Of a stretch of DNA of 64,000 nucleotides, positions 53,141-64,000 are shown one piece after another. Where the stretch lies: NCBI GenBank assembly GCA_006503535.1, contig QYRS01000003.1:62001-126000 (forward strand), read 5' to 3'. Each line of letters starts with the position of its first letter. Position 1 is the stretch's first letter. The position numbers and the translations under genes were made by a program. The notes under the pieces are model-generated. The model made no database searches. It was not told the origin of the DNA and saw only the letters and a program-made list of their open reading frames with translations. The DNA is from Arthrinium phaeospermum. Its lineage: Eukaryota; Ascomycota; Sordariomycetes; Amphisphaeriales; Apiosporaceae.

Positions 53141-55318
53141 TCATCTGGCGTAAGGGCGGTTCATGAGGGCGATCTCGCGGGCGATATCGGCCCACTCTAG
53201 CTCTCTCTTGACTCCAAAGTCTTCGTTCCCCTTCTCTGCGACCCGCCTCGAGTGCATCAGTTCTTCCCACTTGAGCAGCTCATAGGCAAACCGGAGGTGG
53301 GGTTGAATGATGACGTTCAGTCTTCGCGCGCGGACGAAGCAGTACGCTCGTGGGAGCGACATATCCAATTCCCGCATGACTTCCGCAATACAAATGGTCG
53401 CGCTTCGACTGACGCCGACTCGACAGTGAACCAGCGTGGCTGTGCCATTACGTCGCCCACGCTCTGTCATGTGATGCGTTAGCCTTATAAGCAAAAAGGG
53501 AGGTGTGGGAAGAAAAGGTAAACAGGATAGAGACTTACCAATGAATTCTAAGCACCTCTCGAATTCGTCTGTCAGCGGATCAATGCCGTTATCCTGGACT
53601 CCCTGGACAACCATGACGTTCTCAGGTCCCCATTCTTCCAGCTCGCCATCCCTCCACATGGCCGTCTCCCCCACGCTAAGGATCTGGCCGATACCCACGG
53701 CCCTCAGCAGGTCTGGGTTGTTGGCATGCCCGAGGTTACCGAGATACATGTAATCGAGCACCCGACTCGGGAACGACCCGTCCAGGCTTGCCATCCACTT
53801 GGGTTCGTCATGGACCAGGGCGGTGATTTCCAAGAGGCTCTTGTCTACGCACAGCGGGGACTCGCGCAGGAGCCGGGGCGCAATCGAGGTAAGCAAGGCA
53901 ACATCCGTAGGATAAGCAAAGAAATTGCGTTTCATCGTGGTATGCAGGTTCAGCCACGCGTCAGGCACGGCACGGCCTGTGCTGTAGCTGAAGTAGGCAA
54001 TGCCCAGCAAGGAAGACTCGGTGTATCCGTCGGCGCAGTGCAAGAGGACCTTCCTCGGCAGGATCGACCGGGTTTCCGAGCTTCCATCCATGTCCACGTC
54101 TCCGTCGAAGTCAGACTTGGGAGGCAGGGTTCCGTGCGAAAGATGCCATATCCACTTGCATGTCTCCAGAATGCCGTCCGCTTCGGCGTGGGACCATGTA
54201 GGCGGCAGGATGCTCCCAGACGAGGGGAAGTCCAGATAGGGGTGTTTGACGTCCTCATCAGGCCCTTCGGCTATGGCCTTCAAGGCGCCCGGGTTCAAGC
54301 GTCCCAAGTCACTACACTCTATCAAGACGTCAAACTGCTGCTCCTCGTCGCTGGCAGGCTCTGGCGTAGGGCCCAGCCACACGTTGTGGGAAATCTCGGA
54401 CGCCTTGGTCATCGCATACATCTCGGCCCGTTCCTGGTGGAAAAAGTCTACGACATCGCCCGTCAGGTGCCCTTCTGCGTCTATCGAAACGATCTCGCTG
54501 TGCTTCAGCTCGAAAGTTTTGAAGGAAGCCGTGCAGATGAAGGTGTTGTACTTGGGGAGCTCGAGGTCTTGATCCAAGTGCTTCTTCCGCCATTTCGCCT
54601 GTGCCGAGGCCAATTCCCAGGCCACCTTTCTCACCACTGCCGGATCTTCGCCGTAAACAACAATGTCGGCCGTCATTGCCGCCTTTGCGGGCTGAATCTG
54701 GAAGTTCCTGACCGAGAAGCCATCTTTGGGATCCACGTCCAGAAACTCGCCATCTGCGCCCGGCTGTAGTAGTTCTGATGGAGCAATGGCCCCCTTGAGA
54801 CGCGAGACGCTGAGGTCGCCGTCGGCCTTGACGATTGTAAGTCCCCTCAAGCAGCAAGGCGTTCTTCTGAGCGCCCTCTTGCGCGCGATGAAAAAGGCCT
54901 GCTGGATGTGGTTGTTCGGATGCAGCCCGTGCAGCCACGGAAACACCAGAGACGGGTCCGGGAGTGGTTGTCGGGAGATATAATCCAAGGCAGCGGCGAT
55001 ATCGGCGGCATTGACTTTGTATATCGACAGAGGGCCCGATTCGATGTGGGTATACTTGTCGGGTGGGTAGAGCAGGGAGAGCTGGCGACACTCGTCCTCG
55101 CGGGCGGGCGAAGGCGGAGGAGTGTTGGGCTCCTGCACTGGAGCCGGGCCGGTGGGACAGACGGGAAGGTGCTTGTTGGGTACCGGGGTGGCGGCGGTCT
55201 GTTGCTGCGTGTTAATGGTGTCGATGGTTATGGGCGACTGCAATGTTACGATGCCCGATGATGACCGGTGGGGCGCTATGGGTCTGGGGAGAGCAATTGT
55301 CGCCATACTCTCTAGCAT
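53141..55318 (-). CDS. Dual-specificity protein phosphatase, Pps1-type
   Basis: Dephosphorylates phosphotyrosine and phosphoserine/threonine; yeast Pps1 acts at S phase. Two exons, 53539-55318 and 53141-53463, with a 75-nt intron, give 700 aa. The C-terminal DSP domain spans about 500-690. The catalytic loop is His606-Cys607-x5-Arg613 (VHCRVGVSRSA), followed by ARRLNVIIQPHLRFAYELLK. A second, non-catalytic phosphatase-like segment is at about 415-470 (VLLHCADGYTESSLLGIAYF), as in Pps1. The N-terminus is Pro/Thr-rich. The intron joins LEFI-ERGRRNG exactly as the family requires. An internal ATG at 55306 could be used instead of 55318. Confidence 0.9.
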   Translation of the reverse strand: MLESMATIALPRPIAPHRSSSGIVTLQSPITIDTINTQQQTAATPVPNKHLPVCPTGPAPVQEPNTPPPSPAREDECRQLSLLYPPDKYTHIESGPLSIYKVNAADIAAALDYISRQPLPDPSLVFPWLHGLHPNNHIQQAFFIARKRALRRTPCCLRGLTIVKADGDLSVSRLKGAIAPSELLQPGADGEFLDVDPKDGFSVRNFQIQPAKAAMTADIVVYGEDPAVVRKVAWELASAQAKWRKKHLDQDLELPKYNTFICTASFKTFELKHSEIVSIDAEGHLTGDVVDFFHQERAEMYAMTKASEISHNVWLGPTPEPASDEEQQFDVLIECSDLGRLNPGALKAIAEGPDEDVKHPYLDFPSSGSILPPTWSHAEADGILETCKWIWHLSHGTLPPKSDFDGDVDMDGSSETRSILPRKVLLHCADGYTESSLLGIAYFSYSTGRAVPDAWLNLHTTMKRNFFAYPTDVALLTSIAPRLLRESPLCVDKSLLEITALVHDEPKWMASLDGSFPSRVLDYMYLGNLGHANNPDLLRAVGIGQILSVGETAMWRDGELEEWGPENVMVVQGVQDNGIDPLTDEFERCLEFIGKSLSCLPFLPTPPFLLIRLTHHMTERGRRNGTATLVHCRVGVSRSATICIAEVMRELDMSLPRAYCFVRARRLNVIIQPHLRFAYELLKWEELMHSRRVAEKGNEDFGVKRELEWADIAREIALMNRPYAR

Positions 55319-58300
55319 ATATGGAGTTTGGGGATGTGGCGCCGAAAAGAAGCAACTCTCTCTTTCTTGCGGGTTTTTGCACTCTCACAATTCCAAAAAG
55401 TAAAATCCCTCGAAATCTCTCTTGCAGAAACCGGTAAACAGTGCAAATGGTATAGGTAAAGACGTAAACATGCGATTCTGGGAACGGGACCGCCCAACTT
55501 AATTAACCGCTTGCCTCTTCCTTCACGAGACCGGCCGGGCTGGGCCAATTGGGGGCTGGCCTAGATAGCGGGGTCGTTCCAAGACAGGAGCCGATTACAG
55601 TCATGCGAACCAAAGCTCTTAGCAACATTCGATAATCGTCCAAGGCAGGTAGGTAGCAAGCAATTGCGACAGACTAGATACGTTGGTAATTAGAAAGGAA
55701 TACGACCTCGGTTCCTTTCAATTACTGTATGCAGTCTGATCTGTCCAGAATGTGAATGGAGAAGAGGGGAAGAGAGGAAGTAGGAGAAGAATATACACCA
55801 ACCGTCAGGCGAAAGATGGAGGGTTAGGTAAAAGAGGAAACATGCAGGGAAGATGGAGGTGGAGGGTATATCAGTTGGGAGCCGATGTACCTAAGACTTG
55901 AAGAAAGAGCGCCTGTGTTTCACTCACGGAAGGGCAGCCTTATCTTCAGTTCAGCATCCCTGCAGCGAGACACGGCAAATGAACCTTGGCTAAAGCACGA
56001 CACGGTCAAGGTTACAGACGAACAATACAACACAAGCACGGGTGGATTGGAGTTTGGAGAGACCCTTTTGTCTTTCTAGACGTCCTGTCGTTCACTATAT
56101 AATCCACATCATAATCTCCATACGATAGGTCTGAGCAGTACTACTACGTCGGGGGGTACGTAATATACTTACACCGGTAGCAGGTAGGCGATCTGAGTGC
56201 CAATCGAGCAAGAAGATGGTGTGCTCAGTCTGCTTGCTGCTGGTGCTGGTGTTGCTGCTTGGCTTTCAATATCGATCGATCAATGCAATTGGGTTCAGTT
56301 AATACTCAGGTTGCATTCAAATACCCCATGTAGCGTGACCTAACCCGCCCGCCCAAGTAAAGTCTACCTAACCTCCATACCAGACCAGACCCAACATAAG
56401 GCCAGAATCTGTGATCTGCAGTTGTTTCAAGACAATCTATCTGGTTGCTGGTCGCGGCCACTGCCCATGATGCCCGGAGTGTAGTGGCTTGAGCAGATAG
56501 ACGCCAGCCGCTGCCAACCAAGTCACTATTGCAACTGGCTACTGCTCGCATCCGTCTGATGTTTTCCGTGTAGCAGGGGTCGGCTTGCGCTTGCGGGGAG
56601 ACAATGAATGACATGGATGCTTTGCCGTCGCCGGCCGACATCCGCGTTAGGGTATGGCCTACCGATCGAGATTTGATAAGCACTTAGCGGAATGGAAACA
56701 GCCAACCCATCTACCACTATCTCTGGGCCGTCATGGAAGCTGGCAGGATGGACAGGATACTGTAGATAGGCCCATGCAGTACCTACTAGCCCACCAACCC
56801 AGGCGAGTTGGCGCCAAAGCCAGATATGGCCGTGAGCGGACGCCGGAAGCTACAAGGTGGCGCCAAGTCTTTTGGCGAAGGTTAATGCAACATGTCGTCC
56901 CAAGTCGTGGCTGAGAGCGATGTGAGCTAACTCACTGGGTGACCGGGCTACTTGCAATCTGGACGAATTGCTATTCCCGAGCTGTGACAGGGCGGCATGG
57001 CATGGCATGGCATGGCCTGGCATATCGCATTGCATCTCGGAGCAAATGGGCGACCGAGTTGGAGATTTGATAGGCTTACAATCCCCAGGCTTGCAGGAAG
57101 GGCAGTCAATGTGCGGCATGGTGGGAGGCAGGAGGGAAGCTGGGCCAACAGCAGGCGAGCTAGGGGTTAGTTGGAACGAGGGGAAGGACTAGAACACACG
57201 CAGATCGCTACCAATAGGAGGTCACCCCCCAGCCCTGAGCCAGACACCAGAAGCCGCCTTCATGCTTGCATGCCCACCACGACCAGGCCAGGGTCGGTCA
57301 TCGCCCATCCGCTACTACTGCACTCTGCCGTCTATGAGGGGGACGCCCATCTCGATACCTACATATGTACTCAGTATGTCGTCTTGTCGATTAGATATTC
57401 AGCTTCGATGGGATGCATATCTTCTGCGTCATGTGCCTTAGTATGGTGTGACGATTCCAGCCAGTATTCGAGTATAGCTGCCATGGATGAGGGAAGAGAG
57501 GCATCTTTACTTGACGTACATAGATAGGTGAGGTTGGAGAAGTAGTGACGTGACGAGCCTTGAAGGGGACGCCCGCACGAAACACTGCAGTGCTGATTGC
57601 CGCCGTTCGTTGTCAGTGCTTGTTCCGGGTGCATTAGCGCCAGCCCCAGGTGTGTCCCCACAGGGGCCTTTTTGAGTCGCCCATCGATCCATCCCCACAT
57701 GAGTTGGATGGTATAACATTACTATTTGCGGCCGCCCCTCGAAGCTCTGCCCAAGTTCTACCAGATAACACTCCCCATCCTGTCGGTAATGCAGGATGCG
57801 ACGGCGGCATCGCTCGATGCTTGAAGTGAGGTTGCAGCAGTCTGCAATGAACGGAAGCCTGTGGTGCTGAAAGGATCGCGAAAGCGAATCCATGTTGAAT
57901 CACTTGGGAAGCTTGAACATGTTTCGCATAGGACGAATAAGCATTGGAGCCGAATAGAGTTTGAAACTAGTCAAGTAATCCCTCGAGAAGGAAGAGACAA
58001 ATCAATACCAGAGCTTTGTTCAAGGCCGAAGAAGCGAATTGAAGGGGTATCGTAGAAACTACATATTGATATGTTATCCCAGAGCCCGATTCGGGGTTGA
58101 TCAAACTCCATGGTTCGTCGTACTCCCGCCATCTCTTCCAACGTTCTTCCGTTGAGATAAGGGAAATGTCCGATAAACTATACCAATCCCACCTCACCGG
58201 CAAGGCGCTAGAGATGAGCCTCCCCAGTCGTCTGTGGGCCGAGGCCCTGTAAACTTGCCCGCCGATCCGACAGAGCTACATATCGGATCAAACACGCCTG

Positions 58301-59634
58301 TGCGTGCCTTCGAACGAAGCACCAGACAGGAGACTGCGCAATGTTACGGATTTAAGATGCATCGTCTCATTCTCCACCACGCGCAGGTCGAATAAGAATG
58401 CACATATATCTAATATTTTCTTCGACAACCTCGTAATTAACATATTTCAATCCCGGAAAATTAGTGAAAAAGGACTTGAGCTCTCTTAGATCTCATGCAT
58501 TTTCAAGAGTATATATCAAGGGCGCCCTGGAATACGTGGAAAGATGGCTGGGTTAATAGGCCCAAGGTTTATTTCGATACGCGCGAGCCACCTACCTCAC
58601 CATCTCTCTTGCTTTTTTTGGTGCCTGACATATCGCAGGAGCTCGAAGCAACTACAAATATCCCAATGTCTCACAAGTGGCCTTTTGCCAGGGGCATTGG
58701 GCGTACAGTAAGAGACGCTGTCGGGGCCAGCCATGGTTCGTTTCTTTTGTGTAGTACTGATACAATTTATTGGTTTTCCTGCAACGGAGCCCGATGTCTT
58801 CAAGGGGAAACTGCTCAATATATGTATTGTAGATCCCGTTAGACTTGGCATGCTGATCTGCCCTCTCTCTCTTTCGTGTTGTCGTGTTGTCGTGTTCAAT
58901 ATTGAATTGAATACCACCCTCGTTGCAGCCACATGGAATAAATAGAACAGCTGCGGGAGGCAAGCCACTGCGCAAGCCACAAGCACCACGTCATCAAGCG
59001 GGTTGTGGGATTTCACAATGTCGGCTCTTTCGTGCATCAGTCTGACCCGACCCTTGTCAACGACAACAAAGCAGCGCAGCAAGCAGCAGCAGCACCATGG
59101 GCTTCTGCATTTAGTTGCCCGCGATTTAGGGTGGAGTTTGGGAATCCAAAAAAGAACTCTCTAGCTGATGGCCAAACTCATGCGCACGTTTCCCAGCTGA
59201 CCTCTTTTTCTTTGCCTCCCTCTCTGGTAAGACCGGGAAGCCTAGGTCAGGTTACCCAACTCTCCCCCATTTTAGGATTGGCCTCCCTTCCAGACGCTTT
59301 CCCCCCAAGACGAAGAAGATAATGCCATCCGATGTTTGCTGGGGGCACGCGTGGCCTTCTTCTTCCTAGCCGCACTCCGAGTGACTTGATTCCATCCTGC
59401 TCCAGGCAGACACTTGTTTTGAAAAACCCCCATAAAGCCGACAAATGACGTGAAGGGGAAGAAGTGGCTTTTTGTCCGAGCCAACTCGGGTGTTGGTAGT
59501 GTTTCGACCGCGGGAACTCGACCCCTACGCACCCACAGTCGCTGCGACAAGATCGCCTTCCAGGTGCAAGACAAGACACCCTCTTCTTGTGTGACATTTG
59601 CCCGTCCAGCTAAACAACAGTGACAATATCAAAA
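55319..59634. other. Long gene-free divergent spacer (4.3 kb)
   Basis: Lies between the Pps1 and DDHD-phospholipase start codons. No protein, RNA or transposon is recognised. There is a GGCAT pentanucleotide run at about 56996-57020. Open frames on both strands are short and motif-free. Confidence 0.5.
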
Positions 59635-62600
59635 ATGCCCCAAGCAGCTGGCCATCAGCACTTGGATGCTGATGCGCAGCACAACTATGGGCCAAAGTGC
59701 CGCTTGGCCCCGGTAGCCCGCCCTTTCTCTCAGACCGCCGACGACGACGGCAACGCCATTCCGCCGGTGAACGCCCAGTTCTTCTACACCTCCGCGATCC
59801 CCATCGACGATCCTCTCTCCACCTCCACGATAGCAAGCGCGGCAGACGCGAGGTCCGCCAAGGGACTCGTTCTTCGTCCCTTTTCCCGCGGCGACAACAA
59901 TGCCTTGGAGAAGGCCTGGCTGGGGCTGGCTTCGGACGAATACTGCCGCAACCACGACCAAGCGCGCCGCAACCGCAGCCCGAGCCCTTCGTTGGCCAAG
60001 GCGAATACAGAGAGGCTGGAAGAGATCGTACACGACTTGGCCATCAAACATAAGGAGAAACACGCCCGTGAAGGTCCGGGTCATGAGCTCACGCTGCCCG
60101 ACATCGACCCCATGTCCGATACCGAGACGGAGCTGCCCTATGCTGCCCTGAGCTCTTGTCGGATGTCGGTATCCAGCTTCGCACCTCGTTCTGTTCTGTG
60201 GCAAGGAAGCGTCAACTCGCATTGGATAGGGATAGGCTGGCCCGTGAGGTCATGGTTTATATGAAGACGTTGCGGACAGATGCCACCGCTTCCGTCACAC
60301 GCCGGCATGCGTCGATGAGCCACTCCAAATCCGAATCTCTGGCCAAGGCTGCCTTTCTCGCGAATTCCAAAGAGAATACCTCGTTGGCAGATCTTCCAAA
60401 TGACATAGGTCGCAGGACTTTTGGCAGGAAATCGGAATCGGCATCTCAGAGTCGCCGTGAATCCCGGGCGCGTTCTCCGTCATCCCTGACCGCACGTGGC
60501 TCCCCGGTCGAGGCTCATGCAAGCAGTCCGATATCTGTTCGAGCCAGTGTTGCAGATGACGGAATCTCGGGGATGCCCTTCGTCAGAGTCGGGACTCCAG
60601 AGACCATCCACTACTCTCCAAACAACTCTCTTCCTCGAGGCCCCTCGTCCTTGATCGAAAGCAGGATGATGGCCGAGGAGAAACCGAGCAGGGAACGGCC
60701 AATGTCACCTGAACAGTCTGCTGCTGAGATGCCATCGACCATGCCTGAACGTGGTAGGAAACCCAGAGCCAAGGCAGCTGTCGCAGTGCCCGTTGGGGTG
60801 TCGAGACTTCATGAAGTGACACTGCCAGCTTTGCAGATGAAACCCATATATTGGTCGCCTATCAATGACATAGCAGCTGTACAGCGGGCTACATGGTTCT
60901 ACAAGTATGTTTCTTCCCACTTCTCATTTGCTCAGTACTGGCTGGCTAATTATTCGAAAGAGATACTATGATGCCTATTGATACAGCGGTGGCCAACCAG
61001 CTGGAAGCAGGATACCGAGAGCTGAAGCCGCATACGGAAACGTGGCGTGACGAGCTGCGGTGCGCGGTTGAGGTCGGCCCAGACGGAGAAGAGAAGGTTT
61101 CTCACCGCTTGTGGTCAAAGGAGATAGACGAAGCCGCTGCGAAGTCGAAGGTGCCTCCAGAGCCAGTCATCCCAAGTAACCCGTTTTGTGCCGCGCGCTG
61201 CTTTCGCGGCGAGGCGGCTGCCGAGGGAAACCTTTTGCCTTCTTCCAACGAGGACAATTACATCCAAGACCAGTCTCACCGGAAGTACGACCAATACCAT
61301 GTCATCTACAAGGACAAGGACAGTGCCTTCTTGCTCAAGCCCAGTCTGAAACCTTCCGCTTACTACGGCCGAAGACCAGTGGCGAAGATCGCTAAAGGCA
61401 TTACTATTGGCATTCCGGTTGTGCGAGGTTTCGATGCTGCCGCCTGGGCCAAGCTTCATGAAAAGAAGAAAAGCCAGGTGGCCCATCCAACCAATCCCAG
61501 CTCTGCTGCTGGCGCCTCCCAGGAAAGCACCGGTCCGGGTGTTTGCCCAGGTTGTAAGACAGAAAAGGAACGCGGGCAGGTAACGGACCTTGTGCTCGTT
61601 GCCCACGGCATCGGCCAGAAGCTTGCAGAGAAGGTCGAGAGCTACCACTTTACCCACGCAATCAATGCCTTTCGAAGAGCCGTGAATCTGGAACTCGGGG
61701 GCGATGTAGTCCGGTCAGTTCTGCGGGAGGGCCAGAATGGCATCATGGTGCTGCCCGTCAACTGGCGCCAGAAACTCTCCTTTGAAGAAGGCGGTCCCAT
61801 GAAGGAGGACGACAAAGCCGATTATATGCCCGAGGGCTTTGGCCTGAAAGACATCGAGCCCCCCACGATACCAGCAGTCCGATCTATGATATCCGATATC
61901 ATGTTCGACATTCCTTTTTACATGTCCCATCACAAACCGAAGATGATAGCGGCTTTGGTCGGCGAAGCCAACCGGGTCTATAGGCTATGGTGTCGTAACA
62001 ATCCCGGCTTCTCCGAAAGAGGTCGTGTACACATAATCGGGCACAGTCTGGGTAGCGCCATGGCTCTAGAGATTCTGTCCTGGCAACCCACCGTTACGCC
62101 AACGTTGGATCTGAGCAAAGAGATGTCACTGCAGCATTTCGAGTTTGACACGAAGAATCTGTTCCTCGTGGGCAGCCCGTCAGCGTTCTTCCTCCTGCTC
62201 GAGCGGGGTGCCCTGATTCCGCGGAGGGGACGCCGTAAGCCAGGGGCTGATCCGGCTGACATAGTATCTGGTTCTGTGGTCGGCGAAGCCGGGCAGTTTG
62301 GATGCCTTGCCGTTGACAACGTCTACAACATTCTGGCTCGAGAAGATCCCGTTGCTTATTTCCTGAACGGGACGATCGACCCCAAGTACGCGGCGAGCCT
62401 GAAGACGGCCTACGTGCCGAGCGCCACGACGACGCTATTTCAGTCGGTGGGCAATGCCGTGTGGAGTCTGGTGCCGGGCACGAGCAGCCAGGCGAACAAC
62501 AACCCGGCCATGGCCAAGCCGCCGCCGGCGCTGCGGCTGCCGTCGAACCTGGAGCTCGAGGTGCACGACTTCACGCGCGAGGAGGTGGCGGAGAAGAAGG

Positions 62601-62830
62601 CGTTCCTGCTCAACGACAACGGGCAGATCGACTACTTCCTGCGCTCGGGCGGCGGGCCCCTCGAACTGCAGTACCTCAACATGCTGAGCGCGCACTCGAG
62701 CTACTGGGCCAACCACGACTTCATCCGCATGTTCTGCATGGAGATTGGGCGGAAGCCGGGCAAGGCGAATACGTTGCCGGCTATGCGGGCTATGAAGGCG
62801 AAGAGGCGGGCGTTGCCGGATATGTCCTGA
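59635..62830 (+). CDS. DDHD-domain phospholipase (PA-PLA1 family), frame discontinuity near 60.1 kb
   Basis: Intracellular phosphatidic-acid-preferring phospholipase A1 type enzyme, linked to membrane and mitochondrial lipid turnover. The first frame starts at 59635 (MPQAAGHQH) and carries the N-terminal block VNAQFFYTSAIPIDDPL. From about 60127 the second frame takes over (CPELLSDVGIQLRTSF), runs to 60904, and joins exon 60961-62830 over a 56-nt intron (FYK-DTMMPIDTAVAN). The lipase region has LVLVAHGIGQK and the GHSLG nucleophile elbow (VHIIGHSLGSAMALEIL). The DDHD part includes LFLVGSPSAFF, YNILAREDPVAYFLNG and SSYWANHDFIRMFCMEIG. The switch between frames needs a 59- or 65-nt GTGAAG...GAG intron starting at 60068, or a sequence error. 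The rest of the gene is intact. Confidence 0.85.
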
Positions 62831-63106
62831 GGGAGAGGGGTAGAGTGAGATTGAGAGTGAGAAAGAAAGAAACAAAGACAGAAGAGGAAGAACACGTCAA
62901 GTGTAGAGATTGCATGTTTGGAGACTGGCGTTGATTGATTGTCTTTTTACATTTGACTCGGTGGTTAGACGCATAGCGAATACCCAATTGCTTTCTGTCC
63001 CTTCCCTGCTTCTCCTGTTGCCGCTTTTGGGCTCGTGTTCATCAACCATATAATGAGTATTTGATACTTTGAAGATATCCCCTCTTCTATGACTTGCATA
63101 TTACAG
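62831..63106. other. Convergent 3' spacer
   Basis: The 3' flanks of the DDHD phospholipase and the small gene on the minus strand. Nothing further is seen. Confidence 0.5.
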
Positions 63107-63866
63107 TCAGGTCCGATGGCCACTGCGTACATATATCATTACACTTGCCTTATTTTTCAACGCGTTGAAGGCACTGTTCACCACTGTGAAATGAATTGTC
63201 AGCCTGGTGGGAATTCGCGAGACAGCGATTAGGGCGAAACATACCGTCAGATCCCAACGTGGCACCCCCGCCAAGGACCATGGCGTTGCCGAACCTCTCG
63301 GCCAGCGACTTGGCCCATTCGGCGTGCTGGGAAGTAGTAGTCAGTGAAGCCCGTCCGTCCAGTAGGGTAGTTGTCTCGCGAAGATGTACGAACCTTGCTG
63401 TGCTTCGGGTTGGCCGGGTGGTTGGGGTCTTGCGCCTGCTGGGCGATGGCCTGCGGGAAGCTGGGATTGATGTTGGGCGGTAGTGCCGCGTAACCGCCGC
63501 CGTACCGGGCATCGACGTAGTTGCTTGTGTAGCCGCCGGGCGCCTGTTGGTTTGATCAGTCGTGTTGGAGTCCGCAACGGCAAGTAGCAAAGCAGTCAAG
63601 ACTTTGAGTCGAGGAGAGCCGGTAGCCAACAGGGGAGGGAGAGGGAGAGGGAGAGGGAGAGGGAGAGGGAGAGGGAGAGGGAGAGGGAGAGGGAGAGGGA
63701 GAGGGAGAGGGAGAGGGAGAGGGAGAGGGAGAGGTCAACGAACCGGGAGCTGCGCCGTGATGGAGGCGTATTGCTCCGGCCGGAGCGCGCCGGCGTTCCG
63801 GAGCACTTCGAGGTCTCTCCGGATGTTCTCGATGGAGCGGTCGACTTGTTGGGTCTTTTCTGCCAT
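63107..63866 (-). CDS. Small conserved-looking protein, unknown function
   Basis: No firm family. Exons: 63744-63866, 63394-63543, 63245-63326 and 63107-63183; the first three join in phase. The N-terminal 41 residues (MAEKTQQVDRSIENIRRDLE, then LRNAGALRPEQYASITAQLP) form an amphipathic helix resembling the start of yeast Lsb1/Pin3. A Pro/Tyr/Gly-rich middle follows (APGGYTSNYVDARYGGGYA), then an HPANPKHSKHAEWAKSLAER segment and a glycine-rich FGNAMVLGGGATLGSDG. The last exon reads VVNSAFNALKNK and then runs to a TGA at 63107; a GC-donor intron (GCAAGT) right after NK could instead lead to a stop just beyond. The SH3 domain of Lsb1 is absent. Intron 1 holds the GGGAGA repeat. Confidence 0.6.
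63637..63734 (+). repeat. Sixteen tandem GGGAGA repeats
   Basis: Sixteen perfect copies plus GG on the plus strand, inside intron 1 of the minus-strand gene, so the transcript carries a UCUCCC tract. The plus strand has 16 regularly spaced GGG triplets separated by AGA, a textbook G-quadruplex motif. Open frames across it (Arg-Gly or Ser-Pro runs) are artefacts. Confidence 0.97.
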
Positions 63867-64000
63867 TGGAGCTATGATGATCGGTTGGTGATGTATAAGG
63901 GTCGATGTTCTTCGCCGGAGGCTTATTATTACCCTTTTGAGCTATGTCGATAATGTATTCGAATGTTTGATTCTTCAATTATCTCAAGTAGTGAGATAAT
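63867..64000. other. Upstream flank at window edge
   Basis: Promoter side of the small minus-strand gene; truncated by the window end. No feature is seen. Confidence 0.4.

Noticed and set aside
63562..63978. Open frames with Arg-Gly or Ser-Pro dipeptide runs
   Set aside because: They are translations of the GGGAGA intronic repeat.

Overview
The window is nuclear DNA from a filamentous ascomycete (Pezizomycotina, most likely a sordariomycete). The reasons are short GT-AG introns of about 50-110 nt, a fused five-domain AROM protein, a divergent H3/H4 pair with introns, a free-standing dispersed 5S rRNA gene, an NLR-type STAND protein and long gene-poor spacers. I see no bacterial operon, CRISPR array, intact transposon or tRNA. 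The genus cannot be fixed from the sequence alone.

Layout: 0.3-2.5 kb, an 11-exon drug/H+ antiporter-type MFS transporter (-). 4.0-8.8 kb, pentafunctional AROM (+), with a probable 5'-UTR intron and a Gcn4/CPC1-type site. 8.8-13.0 kb is empty. 13.1-15.2 kb, an Rpn4-like C2H2 transcription factor (-) whose reading frame breaks inside a glutamine-rich tract. 15.2-24.1 kb is gene-poor, with a decayed F-box/DUF6546-like pseudogene at 20.9-21.9 kb and a 23-bp minisatellite at 23.0 kb. 24.2-27.3 kb, histones H4 (-) and H3 (+) with look-alike promoters. 28.0-29.4 kb, a kappa-class GST/DsbA-like protein (-). 30.0-35.3 kb, the largest subunit of RNA polymerase I (-), divergent from splicing factor Prp3 (+, 36.3-37.8 kb).

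38.3-44.9 kb is the accessory part: an IPNS-fold 2OG-Fe(II) dioxygenase (-), a secreted CDA-fold deaminase (-), a XanA-type 2OG dioxygenase (+) with three GATA-factor sites in its promoter, and an MFS transporter (-). Together they suggest a small nucleobase or nitrogen-scavenging cluster. 45.5-49.0 kb holds a 1027-aa NLR (SesB-like lipase, NACHT, ankyrin). 49.8-50.6 kb holds a secreted protein with 16 cysteines, 51.7 kb a 5S rRNA gene, 53.1-55.3 kb a Pps1-type dual-specificity phosphatase (-), and 59.6-62.8 kb a DDHD phospholipase (+) with a frame discontinuity. At 63.1-63.9 kb is a small multi-exon gene (-) whose first intron carries sixteen GGGAGA repeats.

Core housekeeping genes (AROM, histones, RPA1, Prp3, Pps1) alternate with variable genes (NLR, secreted proteins, transporters, dioxygenases). 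Exon boundaries given here were worked out by hand from splice signals, phase and protein-family continuity, and are predictions.
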